Source: Nitrospirota bacterium (GTDB lineage: Bacteria; Nitrospirota; Nitrospiria; JACQBW01). From it: 64,000 nucleotides of DNA. The position numbers were made by a program, and so were the translations under genes. The stretch covers positions 62,001-126,000 of the forward strand of contig JACQBW010000007.1 of the NCBI GenBank assembly GCA_016194305.1, in the 5' to 3' direction. The notes beneath the pieces were generated by a model that saw only the letters and a list, made by a program, of their open reading frames with translations, had not been told where the DNA came from and searched no databases. Positions 37,725 to 47,808 of this stretch are shown one piece after another; position 1 is the stretch's first letter; every line of letters begins with the position of its first letter.

Positions 37725-38320
37725 AAAATCCCTTTAGTCGAAAGAACCCCCCGGATCCGGGAATCAATCTGAAGGGCCTGGTCCAAAGCTCTTCCAAATG
37801 CTTTAAAAATCGCCTCGATGACATGGTGAGGATTTTTCCCGTAGGGAACGTGAATGTGGAGCGTCAGACCTGACTTCTGAGCCAGCGCTTCGAAAAAATG
37901 TTCGATCAGATCAATATCGAAAGTTTTTATTTTCTTCTTCATCAGACTGATCTGATAGACCAGATACGGTCTCCCGCTCACATCCACGATCACCTGGGCC
38001 AGGGCTTCATCCATCGGAACATAGGCAAGGCCATATCGTCTGATCCCTTCTTTGTCACCGATGGCTTTCTGAATAGCCAGACCAAGTGAAATGCCGATAT
38101 CCTCGACGAGATGATGGTCGTCTATTTCAAGATCTCCCTTGCTCTTGAGCTCGAGGTCAAAATTGCCATGTTTTGACCAGAGCGTAAGCATATGATCCAG
38201 GAACGGGATACTTGAGTGAACCTTGCTTTTACCGGTACCCTCTATTTTTAGGCTGAGCCGGATACTCGTTTCGGCTGTTTTTCTTTCAATCAACGCCTTC
38301 CTCACCTTATTCTTCATCAC
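37721..38320 (-). CDS. hisB: Imidazoleglycerol-phosphate dehydratase HisB (monofunctional)
   Basis: Manganese-dependent dehydratase of histidine synthesis. The 199 residues contain the paired metal motifs in [14 protein letters not shown] and [11 protein letters not shown] and in the second half [10 protein letters not shown] with NPHHVIEA. It lacks the histidinol-phosphatase domain fused in enteric HisB, so that phosphatase must be encoded elsewhere. It overlaps hisD and hisH by 4 bp each. Confidence 0.96.
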   Translation of the reverse strand: MMKNKVRKALIERKTAETSIRLSLKIEGTGKSKVHSSIPFLDHMLTLWSKHGNFDLELKSKGDLEIDDHHLVEDIGISLGLAIQKAIGDKEGIRRYGLAYVPMDEALAQVIVDVSGRPYLVYQISLMKKKIKTFDIDLIEHFFEALAQKSGLTLHIHVPYGKNPHHVIEAIFKAFGRALDQALQIDSRIRGVLSTKGIL

Positions 38321-39597
38321 TTTCTGATCTCCAGAGAATGGGCATGACCGGTCAATCCTTCGGCATGGGCTAAACGAATAACATGTTCCGAAACACTTGC
38401 CAATGCACCTTTCGAATAGGAAATCAGGCTCGTCTTCTTGACAAAATCGTCTACGGAAAGGGGCGAAAAAAAACGCGCTGTTCCCCCGGTCGGCAGGACG
38501 TGATTCGGCCCGGCCAGATAATCCCCCACTGCTTCAGGTGTGTAATGACCTAGAAACAGTGCGCCTGCATGTTTGATTTTCTTTACCCAGTTCTCCGGAT
38601 TCTTGACCTCCAATTCCAGGTGTTCCGGGGCAAGCTGGTTACCCAGGTCAATGGCCTGATTGAGCGATTTCGTTACAAAAATAACACCGTTATTTTTAAT
38701 CGACACAGAGGCAATTTCCTTCCGCGACATATTTTTCAATTTTAAGTCGATTTGCAGGCTTATTTGCTTCGCCAGCTTCATAGAGGGGGTAATACAGACC
38801 GGATAGGCCTTTTGGTCATGCTCCGCCTGGGCCAGAAGATCCGCCGCCACATAACCGGGATCCGCCGACCGGTCTGCGATGACGAGGACTTCACTTGGAC
38901 CGGCAATCATATCGATGTCAACCCAGCCGTAGACCAGCCTTTTGGCCGTCGCCACATAAATATTTCCGGGACCCACAATTTTATCCACTTTTTGAATCGA
39001 GGAAGTACCATAGGCCAGTGCGCCGATTGCCTGAGCACCTCCGACCGGGAATATCTCGGAAATTCCGAGAAGGTCGGCGGCAACAAGGACATAGGGATTG
39101 ATTTCTCCTCTCAGCGAAGGAAAGCAGACCGCTATTTCACGGACACCGGCGACGATCGCGGGAATAGCGTTCATCAAGAGGGATGAAGGATAAGCGGCCT
39201 TTCCACCCGGCACATAAAGACCCGCTCTTTCGATCGGACGAACCAACTGTCCGAGAGTCACTTCGCCCTTCTTATAACTCCAACTCTCTGTTTTTTGACG
39301 CTGGTGAAAGGCAATGATTCTGCCGGCGGCAAATTCGAGACTCTTGACCACTTTGGGGTCTACCAGTCGATAGGCTTTTTTGATCTGGGCAGGCGAAATT
39401 CGAAGCGTCCCTTTTTTAAGGGTGAGGTGGTCCAACTGCCGCGTATACCGGATCAGGGCGGAATCTCCATTCTTTTTCACATCCGCCAGAATGGATCTCA
39501 CTTTCATCTCAATCGGCTCTTCGCTCAATTCAAACCGTTTCATCAGCCGGTTAAATGCCTTCTGAAACCGGGGCTCTTGATGCGAGAAAATTTTCAT
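38317..39597 (-). CDS. hisD: Histidinol dehydrogenase HisD
   Basis: Zinc- and NAD-dependent enzyme making the last two oxidations of histidine synthesis. The 426 residues show the family segments [44 protein letters not shown] and [11 protein letters not shown]. It overlaps hisG and hisB by 4 bp each. A conserved aminotransferase HisC is not found in the local cluster. Confidence 0.97.
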   Translation of the reverse strand: MKIFSHQEPRFQKAFNRLMKRFELSEEPIEMKVRSILADVKKNGDSALIRYTRQLDHLTLKKGTLRISPAQIKKAYRLVDPKVVKSLEFAAGRIIAFHQRQKTESWSYKKGEVTLGQLVRPIERAGLYVPGGKAAYPSSLLMNAIPAIVAGVREIAVCFPSLRGEINPYVLVAADLLGISEIFPVGGAQAIGALAYGTSSIQKVDKIVGPGNIYVATAKRLVYGWVDIDMIAGPSEVLVIADRSADPGYVAADLLAQAEHDQKAYPVCITPSMKLAKQISLQIDLKLKNMSRKEIASVSIKNNGVIFVTKSLNQAIDLGNQLAPEHLELEVKNPENWVKKIKHAGALFLGHYTPEAVGDYLAGPNHVLPTGGTARFFSPLSVDDFVKKTSLISYSKGALASVSEHVIRLAHAEGLTGHAHSLEIRK

Positions 39598-40232
39598 GAC
39601 AGGATTCCCCTGATCTGGTCAATAAATTGATAAACGCGTTTGTATTTCAGTTTCAGGCTGGCTCGGTTGACGATCAATCGAGCCGTGGAGGAAGCAATTT
39701 CATCGACAATTCTCAGATGATGTGCCTTCAAGGTCGCCCCGGTGGAGACCAGGTCCACAATCTGGTCCGCGAGACCCATCATCGGTGCCAATTCTATCGA
39801 TCCGCCCAGCTTAATCAATTCGACCGGAATTCCCTTTTGACTGAAATATTTTTCCGTAATCCGGGGATATTTTGTGGCAATCTTGAGTTTTGCCGGATTT
39901 TTCCTCCGGGTCAATTCGGATCCCATCGGCTCAGCAAGCATAATACGGCAATGGCCGAATTTCAGATCAAGGGGCTCAAAAAGCTCCCGGTCATCTTCCA
40001 AAAGAATATTCTTGCCCGAAATTCCCATATCGGCGGCACCATATTCAACGTAGGTAGGAACATCCCCGGCCCGAACCATGAGCAATCTGATTTTCTGGCC
40101 GGGAATATCAAAGACGAGCCGTCTGTTCGACGAGAGAAGCTCGGAGTGAGAAATACCCGCCTTATTCAACAGATCAATCGATTCGGGCAAAAGCCTCCCT
40201 TTAGAAAGAGCAATCGTCAACCAGGTATTCAC
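39594..40232 (-). CDS. hisG: ATP phosphoribosyltransferase HisG, short form
   Basis: First enzyme of histidine synthesis, joining ATP and PRPP. The 212 residues (ALSKGRLLPESIDLLNKAG at the start; EVGAADMGISGK-like and DLVSTGATLKAH motifs further on) lack the C-terminal regulatory domain of long HisG. Short HisG normally needs the HisZ subunit for activity and feedback control; no hisZ is present in this window. It overlaps murA and hisD by 4 bp each. Confidence 0.95.
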   Translation of the reverse strand: MNTWLTIALSKGRLLPESIDLLNKAGISHSELLSSNRRLVFDIPGQKIRLLMVRAGDVPTYVEYGAADMGISGKNILLEDDRELFEPLDLKFGHCRIMLAEPMGSELTRRKNPAKLKIATKYPRITEKYFSQKGIPVELIKLGGSIELAPMMGLADQIVDLVSTGATLKAHHLRIVDEIASSTARLIVNRASLKLKYKRVYQFIDQIRGILS

Positions 40233-41488
40233 AAGCTGCCCTTCACCCGCTTCACCTGAGCTCCAAGCGGGAGGAGTTTTTCCTCCATTTTTTCATAACC
40301 CCTGTCCAAATGATAAATTCTCGAGATTTCCGTTTCACCTTCTGCAGCAAGTCCGGCCAGGACAAGGGACGCGCTTGCACGAAGGTCTGACGCCATCACC
40401 TGAGCACCGTTCAATCTTGGAATGCCTCGTATGACCACCTGATTTCCACTAATCTTGATATCCGCCCCCATTCGCTTAAGTTCGGCGACATGATTGAAAC
40501 GGTTTTCAAATATATTCTCTGTGACGATTGAAAAACCTCCGGCCACGCTCATTAAAGCTACCATTTGAGCCTGAAGATCGGTAGGGAATCCGGGATAGGG
40601 TGCTGTTTTTACATCTACCGGACGGATTTCTTTTTTGCTTTTTACTCTCAGACCGCCCGTTTCCTCTTCAATTTCAACACCTGCTTCCTGTAATTTAAAC
40701 TGGACTGCTTTCAGATGTTCAGAGACGCCGTTTTGAATAAAAAGCTCGCCTCCGGTCATGGCACCCGCAATCATGAAAGTCCCCGTTTCAATCCGGTCCG
40801 GCATAATCGTATAGTTTCCTCCGTGAAGGGACTGAACACCGTGAATGGTGATGGTTTCAGTTCCTGCGCCATGGATAGCCGCTCCCCGAAGCGACAGAGA
40901 GGCCGCCAGATCCGTGATTTCCGGTTCACAGGCCGCATTTTCAAGTATCGTTGTTCCATCGGCCAACGTCGCCGCCATCATGATATTTTCTGTCCCGGTC
41001 ACTGTCGGCGTATCAAACACTATCTTGGCTCCTTTGAGTCGGGAGACTTTAGCTTTGATATACCCCTGTTCAATCTTCACTTCGGTCCCCATTTTTTCAA
41101 GTGCTGCCAGCGTCAGATTTACCGGTCTTGCTCCAATCGCGCAACCTCCCGGTAGAGAAACCGAGGCCTCCCCGCATCTCGCCAGAAGAGGTCCCAGGAC
41201 CAAAATCGACGCCCGCATGGTTTTGACCATTTCATAGGGGGCATCCTGCCGCTCAATCTTCTCGAAGGAAATGACAGTCTTATCGACCGCTTCGTCCACG
41301 CTTCCTCCCAGCCAAACCAGGAGTTTTTTGATCGTGGAGATATCCCCCATTTTAGGTACATTTGAAAAGGCGTTTTCCCCGCCGCTCAACAGGGAAGACG
41401 CCAAAATTGGAAGGGCCGCGTTTTTGGCACCGCTGATCCTGACCGTTCCCCGCAAGGGGAATCCTCCCAAAATGATCATTTTATCCAC
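40229..41488 (-). CDS. murA: UDP-N-acetylglucosamine 1-carboxyvinyltransferase MurA
   Basis: Cytoplasmic enolpyruvyl transferase that commits UDP-GlcNAc to peptidoglycan synthesis; the target of fosfomycin. The 419 residues carry KNAALPILAS near the start and the active-site Cys116 in PGGCAIGARPV, so it should be fosfomycin-sensitive in principle, unlike forms with Asp. It lies between prmC (8-bp overlap) and hisG (4-bp overlap), placing cell-wall and histidine genes in one operon. Confidence 0.97.
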   Translation of the reverse strand: MDKMIILGGFPLRGTVRISGAKNAALPILASSLLSGGENAFSNVPKMGDISTIKKLLVWLGGSVDEAVDKTVISFEKIERQDAPYEMVKTMRASILVLGPLLARCGEASVSLPGGCAIGARPVNLTLAALEKMGTEVKIEQGYIKAKVSRLKGAKIVFDTPTVTGTENIMMAATLADGTTILENAACEPEITDLAASLSLRGAAIHGAGTETITIHGVQSLHGGNYTIMPDRIETGTFMIAGAMTGGELFIQNGVSEHLKAVQFKLQEAGVEIEEETGGLRVKSKKEIRPVDVKTAPYPGFPTDLQAQMVALMSVAGGFSIVTENIFENRFNHVAELKRMGADIKISGNQVVIRGIPRLNGAQVMASDLRASASLVLAGLAAEGETEISRIYHLDRGYEKMEEKLLPLGAQVKRVKGSL

Positions 41489-42365
41489 AGGAGTCCCCTT
41501 TATAAAGCAGCGTGAGGATCCGTTCTATTCCCTGTTCGTCACGGGATACCTCCACCCATTCCCAGCAAGGCTGTTCTTGAACAAGAAAAGCAAGTGACCC
41601 GCTCTGATTCAGGCCTATTTCCATCACAAGAAATCCCCCCTGCTTTATCCAGGCGGATCCTTCCATTAGAATTCTGCTATAAATATCGAGTCCCCCGGCT
41701 CCGCCGTCTAACGCAAGTTTCGGTTCAAACTTTTTCACAGAGGTCTCAATCTGTTGGTCTTGTTCGAGGTCAAGATAGGGGGGATTGGAAACCACAACTT
41801 CAAAGCTCCCCTTAAATCTAGTCGGCACCGTCGAAAAGAGGTCCCCTTCGATAAAATGAAGACTTGACGCAACCCCATGCGTCACGGCATTCGCCCTGGC
41901 ATAAAGAAGCGCGTCGGGAGAAAGATCCACAGCATAACCCGTCTTACAGGTATTTTGTTCCAGCAAGAGAGAAATTGAAACGCACCCGCTCCCGGCTCCC
42001 AATTCAAGAAAGGGGCCCTCCTTTAACCGGGAAAGCGCCGATCGCACCAGTCCCTCTGTTTCCGGGCGGGGTATAAAAACACCTGGACCGACCGAGAAAT
42101 TCCGATTCAAAAAACTTTCATAGCCCGTTATATACTGAATGGGTTCCAGACTGCCCCTGCGGGAAAGAAAATCTTCGAACCGCTCTGCAACTCCGGAATC
42201 CACCGGATCTTCCTGGCGGAGATAGAGGTCAAGCCGCCTCACTTTGACCAGCGCACTCAGGAGTATTTCTGATTCCAGGCGAGGGTCTTCAATACCGTGC
42301 GCTTCCAGAACGCTTTCGCCCTTTTTCACGAGTTCAAGCCAGGTTTTTTTCAATCGTGTTTTCAC
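41481..42365 (-). CDS. prmC: Peptide chain release factor N5-glutamine methyltransferase PrmC
   Basis: SAM-dependent enzyme that methylates the Gln of the GGQ motif in release factors. The 294 residues have a helical N-terminal domain, the SAM loop ELGAGSGC (121-128) and the catalytic NPPY (194-197). It directly follows its substrate gene prfA (4-bp overlap) and overlaps murA by 8 bp. Confidence 0.96.
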   Translation of the reverse strand: MKTRLKKTWLELVKKGESVLEAHGIEDPRLESEILLSALVKVRRLDLYLRQEDPVDSGVAERFEDFLSRRGSLEPIQYITGYESFLNRNFSVGPGVFIPRPETEGLVRSALSRLKEGPFLELGAGSGCVSISLLLEQNTCKTGYAVDLSPDALLYARANAVTHGVASSLHFIEGDLFSTVPTRFKGSFEVVVSNPPYLDLEQDQQIETSVKKFEPKLALDGGAGGLDIYSRILMEGSAWIKQGGFLVMEIGLNQSGSLAFLVQEQPCWEWVEVSRDEQGIERILTLLYKGDSCG

Positions 42366-43450
42366 GCGCTCTTTAATTTTTCTGCGCTATCCCAGGCCGA
42401 AAGCGCATCGATTAAATCTTCGAGGTCCCCTTCCAAGACAGCCTCCAGCTTGTGAAGCGTCAGTCCGACTCGATGATCGGTCACCCGGTTCTGGGGGAAA
42501 TTATAGGTTCTGATCTTTTCGCTCCGCTCGCCCGTACCGACCTGAGTCTTCCTGCTCTGAGCAATTTCACTTTCCCGTTTTTCATTTTCGATCTCCAGCA
42601 ACCGGGATCGCAATACCTTCATTCCCTTGATCCGGTTTTTGAGCTGAGATCTTTCGTCCTGGCAACTGACCACCAGACCGGTTGGAATATGGGTAATTCG
42701 AATGGCTGATTTTGTCGTGTTCACACTCTGCCCGCCCGCTCCGGACGAACAGAACGTGTCAATCCTCAAATCGTTTTCATTGATCTGAATATCAACATCT
42801 TCCGCTTCGGGAAGCACGGCAACGGTCACGGTCGAAGTATGGATTCTCCCTCCCGCTTCAGTCGCCGGAACTCTTTGTACCCGATGGACTCCGCTTTCAA
42901 ACTTCAACCGGCTATATACCCTTTTCCCTTCGATGGAAGCAACGATCTCCTTGATCCCTCCGATTCCCGTCAAATTGGAATTGAGAATTTCAATTTTCCA
43001 TTTGTGAAGCTCGGCATATTTCGAATACATTCTGAAAAGATTGCTGGCAAAGAGCGCCGCCTCCTCTCCACCCGTCCCGGCTCTTATTTCCAGGAAAATA
43101 TTTTTTTCATCATAGGGGTCCTGCGGGATCAGAAGAACCTTGATCTCCTTCTCCAGTTTAATCCTTTCTTCTTCAAGTTTTCGAACTTCGGCAGCCGCCA
43201 TCTCTTTAAGTTCTTCGTCATTCCCGGCCGCCGACAAAAGAGTTTCTGCCTCGCTTTTTTGCTTCTGAACCTCTTTATAGCGGTGAAAATGGGCAACGAG
43301 AGGAGAAATTTCTTTCTGCTCTTTGCCATATTTTTGAGATTCCTGGGGGTTTGACAAGACCTTCGGATCACCCAAGAGTTCGCTGAGCTCGTCATACCGA
43401 TGGGAGAGGCTTTCAAGCTTTTGAAAGATAAATGATTCTGTGGTGGCCAT
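42362..43450 (-). CDS. prfA: Peptide chain release factor 1
   Basis: Terminates translation at UAA and UAG. The 362 residues contain the peptidyl-tRNA hydrolysis motif GGQ (239-241) and the PAT codon-recognition tripeptide (195-197), the PxT form of RF1 rather than the SPF of RF2. It starts the prfA-prmC-murA-his operon, about 20 bp after the rpmE terminator hairpin; no separate promoter was clear. Confidence 0.97.
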   Translation of the reverse strand: MATTESFIFQKLESLSHRYDELSELLGDPKVLSNPQESQKYGKEQKEISPLVAHFHRYKEVQKQKSEAETLLSAAGNDEELKEMAAAEVRKLEEERIKLEKEIKVLLIPQDPYDEKNIFLEIRAGTGGEEAALFASNLFRMYSKYAELHKWKIEILNSNLTGIGGIKEIVASIEGKRVYSRLKFESGVHRVQRVPATEAGGRIHTSTVTVAVLPEAEDVDIQINENDLRIDTFCSSGAGGQSVNTTKSAIRITHIPTGLVVSCQDERSQLKNRIKGMKVLRSRLLEIENEKRESEIAQSRKTQVGTGERSEKIRTYNFPQNRVTDHRVGLTLHKLEAVLEGDLEDLIDALSAWDSAEKLKSA

Positions 43451-43471
43451 TTTCGCTTCCCGCTATTTCAT

Positions 43472-43513
43472 AAAAAAAAACCCGAACCTCATCTGTTTTG
43501 AAAGGGTCGGGTT
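43472..43513 (-). terminator. Rho-independent terminator after rpmE
   Basis: On the minus strand AACCCGA (43513-43507) pairs with TTCGGGTT closely before a run of T residues (43480-43472). It lies between the rpmE stop and the prfA start, so it should end or attenuate rpmE transcription before the downstream operon. Confidence 0.8.
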
Positions 43514-43537
43514 AGATAACAATTAAAGATCCGTAAA

Positions 43538-43738
43538 TTATTTTTTTGCGTATTTCTTTCTAAATCGTTCGACTCGACCCTCTGCGTCAACAATTTTCTG
43601 TAGCCCTGTGAAGAATGGATGGCATGTCGAACAGATGTCAAGACGGATCTCCTTTGCAGTCGACTTGGTCATCACCGATGCCCCGCAGGCACAGACCATC
43701 TGAATTTCTTTGTATTGAGGATGAATATCCGCTTTCAT
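43538..43738 (-). CDS. rpmE: Large ribosomal subunit protein bL31 (zinc-binding form)
   Basis: 66-residue 50S protein. It keeps the four zinc ligands Cys16, Cys18, Cys36 and Cys39 (CAC and CSTC), so it is the C+ form rather than the zinc-free paralogue induced under zinc starvation. The N-terminus [12 protein letters not shown] is family-typical. It follows rho by about 93 bp on the same strand. Confidence 0.96.
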   Translation of the reverse strand: MKADIHPQYKEIQMVCACGASVMTKSTAKEIRLDICSTCHPFFTGLQKIVDAEGRVERFRKKYAKK

Positions 43739-43831
43739 TTCATGCCTTTCTTTAATTTAAAGATCCCAACGACCTGTAATTCAATTTTGAGAAAAAATGA
43801 TTTTAACAAATTCATTTCCACTTTTCAACGG

Positions 43832-45079
43832 CTATTTATGCATCGAATCGAGAAATTCCTTGTTGTTTTTGGTTCCTTTGATCTTATCCAGCAGAAATTC
43901 CATGCTTTCGATGGAACCCAGCGGATTGAGTACTTTTCTCAGGATCCACATTTTGTTAAGTTCTTCCTTGTCGACCAGGAGCTCTTCCTTTCGGGTTCCT
44001 GACAGATTAATATCAATTGCGGGGAACACTCTCTTGTCCGCCAATTTCCTTTCAAGATGAAGTTCCATGTTTCCGGTTCCCTTAAACTCTTCAAATATCA
44101 CATCATCCATCCGGCTTCCGGTATCAATCAGGGCCGTAGCGATAATCGTCAGACTTCCGCCATTTTCAATATTTCTGGCCGCCCCGAAAAACCGTTTCGG
44201 CTTCTGGAGAGCATTCGCATCCAACCCTCCCGATAACACCTTTCCGCTGGGAGGAACTACCGTATTGAATGCACGGGCCAATCGCGTAATGCTGTCGAGC
44301 AGAATGACCACATTTCGCTTATGCTCCACCAACCGTTTTGCTTTTTCCAGGACCATTTCGGCAACCTGCACGTGGCGTTGAGCCGGTTCATCAAAGGTGG
44401 AACTGACCACTTCTCCCTTAACCTGTCGTTGCATATCTGTCACCTCTTCAGGGCGCTCGTCGATAAGCAGAACGATCAGGGAAATATCCGGATGATTCTT
44501 GGTGATCGATTTGGCGATCGCCTGTAGAAGCATGGTTTTTCCTGTTCTCGGAGGTGCCACGATCAACCCTCTCTGCCCCATTCCAATTGGCGTAATCAGA
44601 TCCATAATTCGAGTCGAAAAATCGTCCGGTGTCGATTCCAGCCTGATCTTTTCCATCGGATAGATAGGCGTGAGATTGTCAAAAAGAATTTTGTCCCGAG
44701 CCACTTCAGGATCTTCATGATTGATCGTTTCTACTTTCAGAAGAGCAAAGTAACGTTCTCCTTCCTTGGGTGGTCGCACATGACCGGAGACAATATCTCC
44801 TGTCCTTAAATTAAATCGTCTGATCTGGGAAGGTGAAACATAGATATCATCCGGTCCGGGGAGGTAATTGTAGTCCGGGGATCTTAGAAAACCAAATCCG
44901 TCTGGCAATGTTTCCAGAACGCCTTCGCCGAATATCGAACCATTTTTTTCGGACTGGGCCTGAAGAATGGCAAAGATGAGCTCCTGCTTCCTTAAATTTG
45001 AGGCGCCATCTATTTTCAGCTCCTTTGCCAACTCATTGAGCTCAGATATCGGTTTCTCTTTCAGTTCTAACAGATTCAT
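43832..45079 (-). CDS. rho: Transcription termination factor Rho
   Basis: Hexameric RNA-dependent ATPase that terminates transcription. From ATG at 45079 it is 415 residues, starting [20 protein letters not shown], the usual Rho N-terminus. The RNA-binding cold-shock-like domain ([25 protein letters not shown], cut here to its known region near 60-85) is followed by Walker A PPRTGKTM, Walker [11 protein letters not shown] and the secondary-site loops. A GGGAG ribosome-binding site precedes this ATG. An in-frame ATG at 45121 adds 14 non-conserved residues and is not preferred. Confidence 0.95.
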   Translation of the reverse strand: MNLLELKEKPISELNELAKELKIDGASNLRKQELIFAILQAQSEKNGSIFGEGVLETLPDGFGFLRSPDYNYLPGPDDIYVSPSQIRRFNLRTGDIVSGHVRPPKEGERYFALLKVETINHEDPEVARDKILFDNLTPIYPMEKIRLESTPDDFSTRIMDLITPIGMGQRGLIVAPPRTGKTMLLQAIAKSITKNHPDISLIVLLIDERPEEVTDMQRQVKGEVVSSTFDEPAQRHVQVAEMVLEKAKRLVEHKRNVVILLDSITRLARAFNTVVPPSGKVLSGGLDANALQKPKRFFGAARNIENGGSLTIIATALIDTGSRMDDVIFEEFKGTGNMELHLERKLADKRVFPAIDINLSGTRKEELLVDKEELNKMWILRKVLNPLGSIESMEFLLDKIKGTKNNKEFLDSMHK

Positions 45080-45456
45080 AAATTCTCCCTTACAATTTGC
45101 GATACACGCCTGATAGTTCAATCTTCATGTTCTTTTATTTTGTCGATTCAGAAAAGTCTCTATCCGAGGACAAGTCAAGAATCAAAATAAATAAGTCTTA
45201 ATTTTGGCTGTTGATAATGATGGCTTTGGGCCAGTCTGGTTTGTAATTGTTGGATGTTAGACTTTCATTCGATCAAAGGAAATGGGGTCCGGAATAGAGT
45301 CAATCTTGCTTTGCATGATTTCTGATATATAGAAATAGGCGTTGGGGGGAATTATCCGGTGACTCACATTAAACTTTTTCTTGAAACTTATATTGTTAGA
45401 AATTAAGAAGAAATTTGAACAACGAGGTTGTGGGCAAATTGCTATACAATCAAGAC
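45080..45456 (-). promoter_or_regulatory. Long 5' leader of rho (possible autoregulatory region)
   Basis: About 377 nt separate the predicted transcription start near 45456 from the rho ATG. The transcript has several C-rich, G-poor patches, for example around 45340-45350 and 45280-45295, as expected for Rho-loading sites. A 12-codon open frame from ATG at 45128 ends at the TAA directly before the rho ribosome-binding site. E. coli rho is known to be attenuated by Rho in its leader; the same is inferred here. Confidence 0.5.
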
Positions 45457-45462
45457 ATACGT

Positions 45463-45491
45463 ATTATAGACAAGAGGGGCTCGTTTGTCAA
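45463..45491 (-). promoter_or_regulatory. Consensus sigma-70 promoter of rho
   Basis: Minus-strand TTGACA (45491-45486), a 17-nt spacer and TATAAT (45468-45463). Both hexamers and the spacing are perfect consensus, the strongest promoter seen in the window. Confidence 0.85.
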
Positions 45492-45608
45492 ATTGTTTGA
45501 ATATTTGATTTTCGGGTCATTTTGGATTAGGCTTGACCGGATGAGGTTGCTGTACTTTCGCTCAAGAACCGGACAGCGACACTTTAGAAATTAAAGGAGG
45601 ATTCTACC

Positions 45609-46175
45609 ATGTTATTTTCATTCAGGACTTTTGCTTGCGCTCTTATTTTAGGTTTATCATTCACCGTTTTTGCTTTCGCACAGCCACCGGATACCTATTC
45701 GGAAGAACATGAGATGATGGGTCATCCGATGATGCACCCTGGAATGGATCCCTCGGGCGAAATGGAGCACCCCGGAATGGGGCAGATGTGGGGACATGGT
45801 TACGGAGGCGGCAAATCAAACTGGATGAAACCCCATAACGCCGCGGTTCATTTCCTTCAGATGAAAGAGATTCTGGGTTTAAATGAAAAACAGGTCAGTG
45901 ATCTCAAAAGTTTAAGGGATACCTATCGTACGGAAAACATGGTCAATGAGGCCAAATTAAAAGGGGCCGAACAAGAACTCAGGGAAATTTTGGAAGAAGA
46001 GAGCATCAATCTGGAAAAAGCGGATGCGAAATTGAAGGAGATCGGCGCTCTGGAAGGTCCCGTCTGGTCGAGTTTTGTTAAACATTTGGCTAAAATTAAA
46101 ACCATTATTACCAAAGATCAGATGAAAAAAATGCGTGGCATGCAAGGTTCTCATCCGATGAGGGAGAGAGAATAA
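45609..46175 (+). CDS. Spy/CpxP-like periplasmic protein, Met/His-rich
   Basis: 188-residue exported protein with a signal peptide (about 1-24, cleavage near AFAQ). Residues 30-75 are rich in Met, His and Gly (MGHPMMHPGMDPSG and similar), a composition known from copper- or silver-binding proteins. The C-terminal half (about 80-180) is helical and resembles the Spy/CpxP/heavy-metal-sensor family, with LGLNEKQVSDLKSL near the start. A strong AAAGGAGG ribosome-binding site precedes the ATG. Its 3' end overlaps the convergent aminotransferase gene by 25 bp. A role as a metal-responsive periplasmic chaperone is inferred. Confidence 0.75.
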   Translation: MLFSFRTFACALILGLSFTVFAFAQPPDTYSEEHEMMGHPMMHPGMDPSGEMEHPGMGQMWGHGYGGGKSNWMKPHNAAVHFLQMKEILGLNEKQVSDLKSLRDTYRTENMVNEAKLKGAEQELREILEEESINLEKADAKLKEIGALEGPVWSSFVKHLAKIKTIITKDQMKKMRGMQGSHPMRERE

Positions 46176-47347
46176 GCGATCCGCTTAATTACCTTCCTGA
46201 CACCCCTTTGAAATCGGGATTCCGGGGGTAGCAGACTCAGGATCAGGCAAGATTCTATCGTAAAATCAAATAAATGCCCGGGATAGATGAGTACCTCCTC
46301 CTCTTTGAGGAGGAGAATCGCCCATTCTTCATCCGTCATCACCCGGGGAAGTCGTATCGTAGCATACCACCCCCCTTCCGAATTGAGTAGATTCCCCTCC
46401 GGCAGATATCGTTTCATGACTTCGGAAAGATAAACCCGGTTATTCCAGATTCGATCCTGAATCTGGGATTGTATTTTCAACCTTTTCCGGAGGTAGAGAC
46501 CTACGCCGTTTTGCGCCGGACCGTTAACAGAGAGATAGGAATCCGCGATCTGCTCCAATCTCCGAACGGCTTCCTGAGCTATCTTTCTGGGACCTGTTAC
46601 CACAATCCATGAGAGTTTCATTTGAGGCAGAGCGGCCAATTTGGACAAGCCATTCAAAGTAAAGACCAGTGTCCGGTTCTGAGAAGTAAAACTCCGGGGA
46701 AGGGGATTCTGGTCCGGATATCGATAGTCAAAAAATACCTCGTCGGCAATTATCGGACAGGCCCTGCTTTTCGCAAGCTCGATTAAACGCGCCTGGTCTT
46801 GACGATCAATATAAGATCCGGTCGGATTGTGAGGATGAACCAACGCGATGGCTCCTCTTCCTGCTTCCATGGCCTTTTCCAAAAATGAGATATCCACCTT
46901 CCATTGAATCCCGTCGTAGCGGAGGGGAAAATGGTTAATCGAAATGCCCATGAGCTTCGCAAGTGGTTCAATGAGCGGATATCCGGGAGCCGGAACATAT
47001 AATCGATCTCCAGGATTCAAAAGAAGAAGAAACAGGAATTGATAGGCTTCGCTGGTACTGGCAGTCAAAATAATCTGTTCGGGATTCACGCCGACGCCAT
47101 GGGACTCGTAATACTCAACGACCCCATTCCGGGCTTCCAGACTCCCTTTGGGATCGGGGTTGTAACAAAGATTTTCCTTTTTGGTTAGAGTGATTAACCA
47201 CTCCGGAGGATAGGTGAATCCGCATCGAGTCGGATTCGATTCAGTCAGATCAATCCACTTTTTACCCTTCTTTTGATATCTCGCGAGGAGACTCCATAAA
47301 GGGCTGAATCGTCTTTCAAAATGAGATCGGTCAGAGAAAATGGCCAT
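46151..47347 (-). CDS. PLP-dependent class I/II aminotransferase
   Basis: 398-residue cytoplasmic enzyme of the AspC/MalY fold family. Key segments are ESNPTRCGF near the N-terminus, VHPHNPTGSY for substrate and cofactor binding, ADEVFFDY with the pyridine-nitrogen Asp, and the Schiff-base Lys in NGLSKLAALP. Substrate specificity cannot be read. Because the local his cluster lacks HisC, histidinol-phosphate transamination is conceivable but unsupported. It converges with the Spy-like gene. Confidence 0.85.
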   Translation of the reverse strand: MAIFSDRSHFERRFSPLWSLLARYQKKGKKWIDLTESNPTRCGFTYPPEWLITLTKKENLCYNPDPKGSLEARNGVVEYYESHGVGVNPEQIILTASTSEAYQFLFLLLLNPGDRLYVPAPGYPLIEPLAKLMGISINHFPLRYDGIQWKVDISFLEKAMEAGRGAIALVHPHNPTGSYIDRQDQARLIELAKSRACPIIADEVFFDYRYPDQNPLPRSFTSQNRTLVFTLNGLSKLAALPQMKLSWIVVTGPRKIAQEAVRRLEQIADSYLSVNGPAQNGVGLYLRKRLKIQSQIQDRIWNNRVYLSEVMKRYLPEGNLLNSEGGWYATIRLPRVMTDEEWAILLLKEEEVLIYPGHLFDFTIESCLILSLLPPESRFQRGVRKVIKRIAYSLSLIG

Positions 47348-47361
47348 ATTGGACAGGTGAA

Positions 47362-47390
47362 TTGGCTTAGAACAGGTTAAGAATTATGAT
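47362..47390 (+). promoter_or_regulatory. Possible promoter of the small lipoprotein gene
   Basis: TTGGCT (47362-47367), a 17-nt spacer and TATGAT (47385-47390). The predicted start lies only a few bases before the ATG at 47402 and no Shine-Dalgarno sequence is seen. Confidence 0.4.
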
Positions 47391-47401
47391 AAAATGGATT
47401 T

Positions 47402-47803
47402 ATGAAATACCTGCATATTCCTCTCATCATATGGATACTGCCTCTCGTCCTGGTATTGAGCTGTGGCAGCAAAAATGACTCGGCCAGTTGTCTTTCCGGA
47501 GCAACGATCGTATCCGTGACCGTCTCCCCTTCAAATTATACCTTTTCACCTCCCCCTTATTCCAAGGCATTTACGGCAGAGGCACGGGATTTGAACGGGA
47601 ATACGGTGTGCGGCGTCACTTTTGCCTGGACCAATACGACGGGGACAATGAGCTGTGTGGATCAGAACGGCTTGGTCACATTAAGCTATAACCGATTCTC
47701 ACCTACCGATACGATCACTGCCTCAGTCGGGAGTTTTTCCGGTCCGGCTACAGTCACCTATCCCATGGGCCTCCCGCCTCCCCCACCCGGACAAGGCTGT
47801 TAA
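47402..47803 (+). CDS. Small lipoprotein with bacterial Ig-like domain
   Basis: 133-residue exported protein. A signal peptide ends in the lipobox LVLSC (about 17-21), so it should be lipid-anchored. The mature part resembles one Big_2-like Ig domain: VSVTVSPSNYTF, then FTAEARDLNGNTVCGVTFAWT and GLVTLSYNRF, followed by a Pro-rich tail. Two Cys pairs could form disulfides. It converges with the large propeller lipoprotein gene, with only 5 bp between the stops. Function is unknown. Confidence 0.7.
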   Translation: MKYLHIPLIIWILPLVLVLSCGSKNDSASCLSGATIVSVTVSPSNYTFSPPPYSKAFTAEARDLNGNTVCGVTFAWTNTTGTMSCVDQNGLVTLSYNRFSPTDTITASVGSFSGPATVTYPMGLPPPPPGQGC

Positions 47804-47808
47804 TCTTC

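Noticed and set aside
45080-45121. Upstream ATG for Rho at 45121
   Set aside because: The 14 extra residues are not Rho-like, and a good ribosome-binding site precedes the ATG at 45079.
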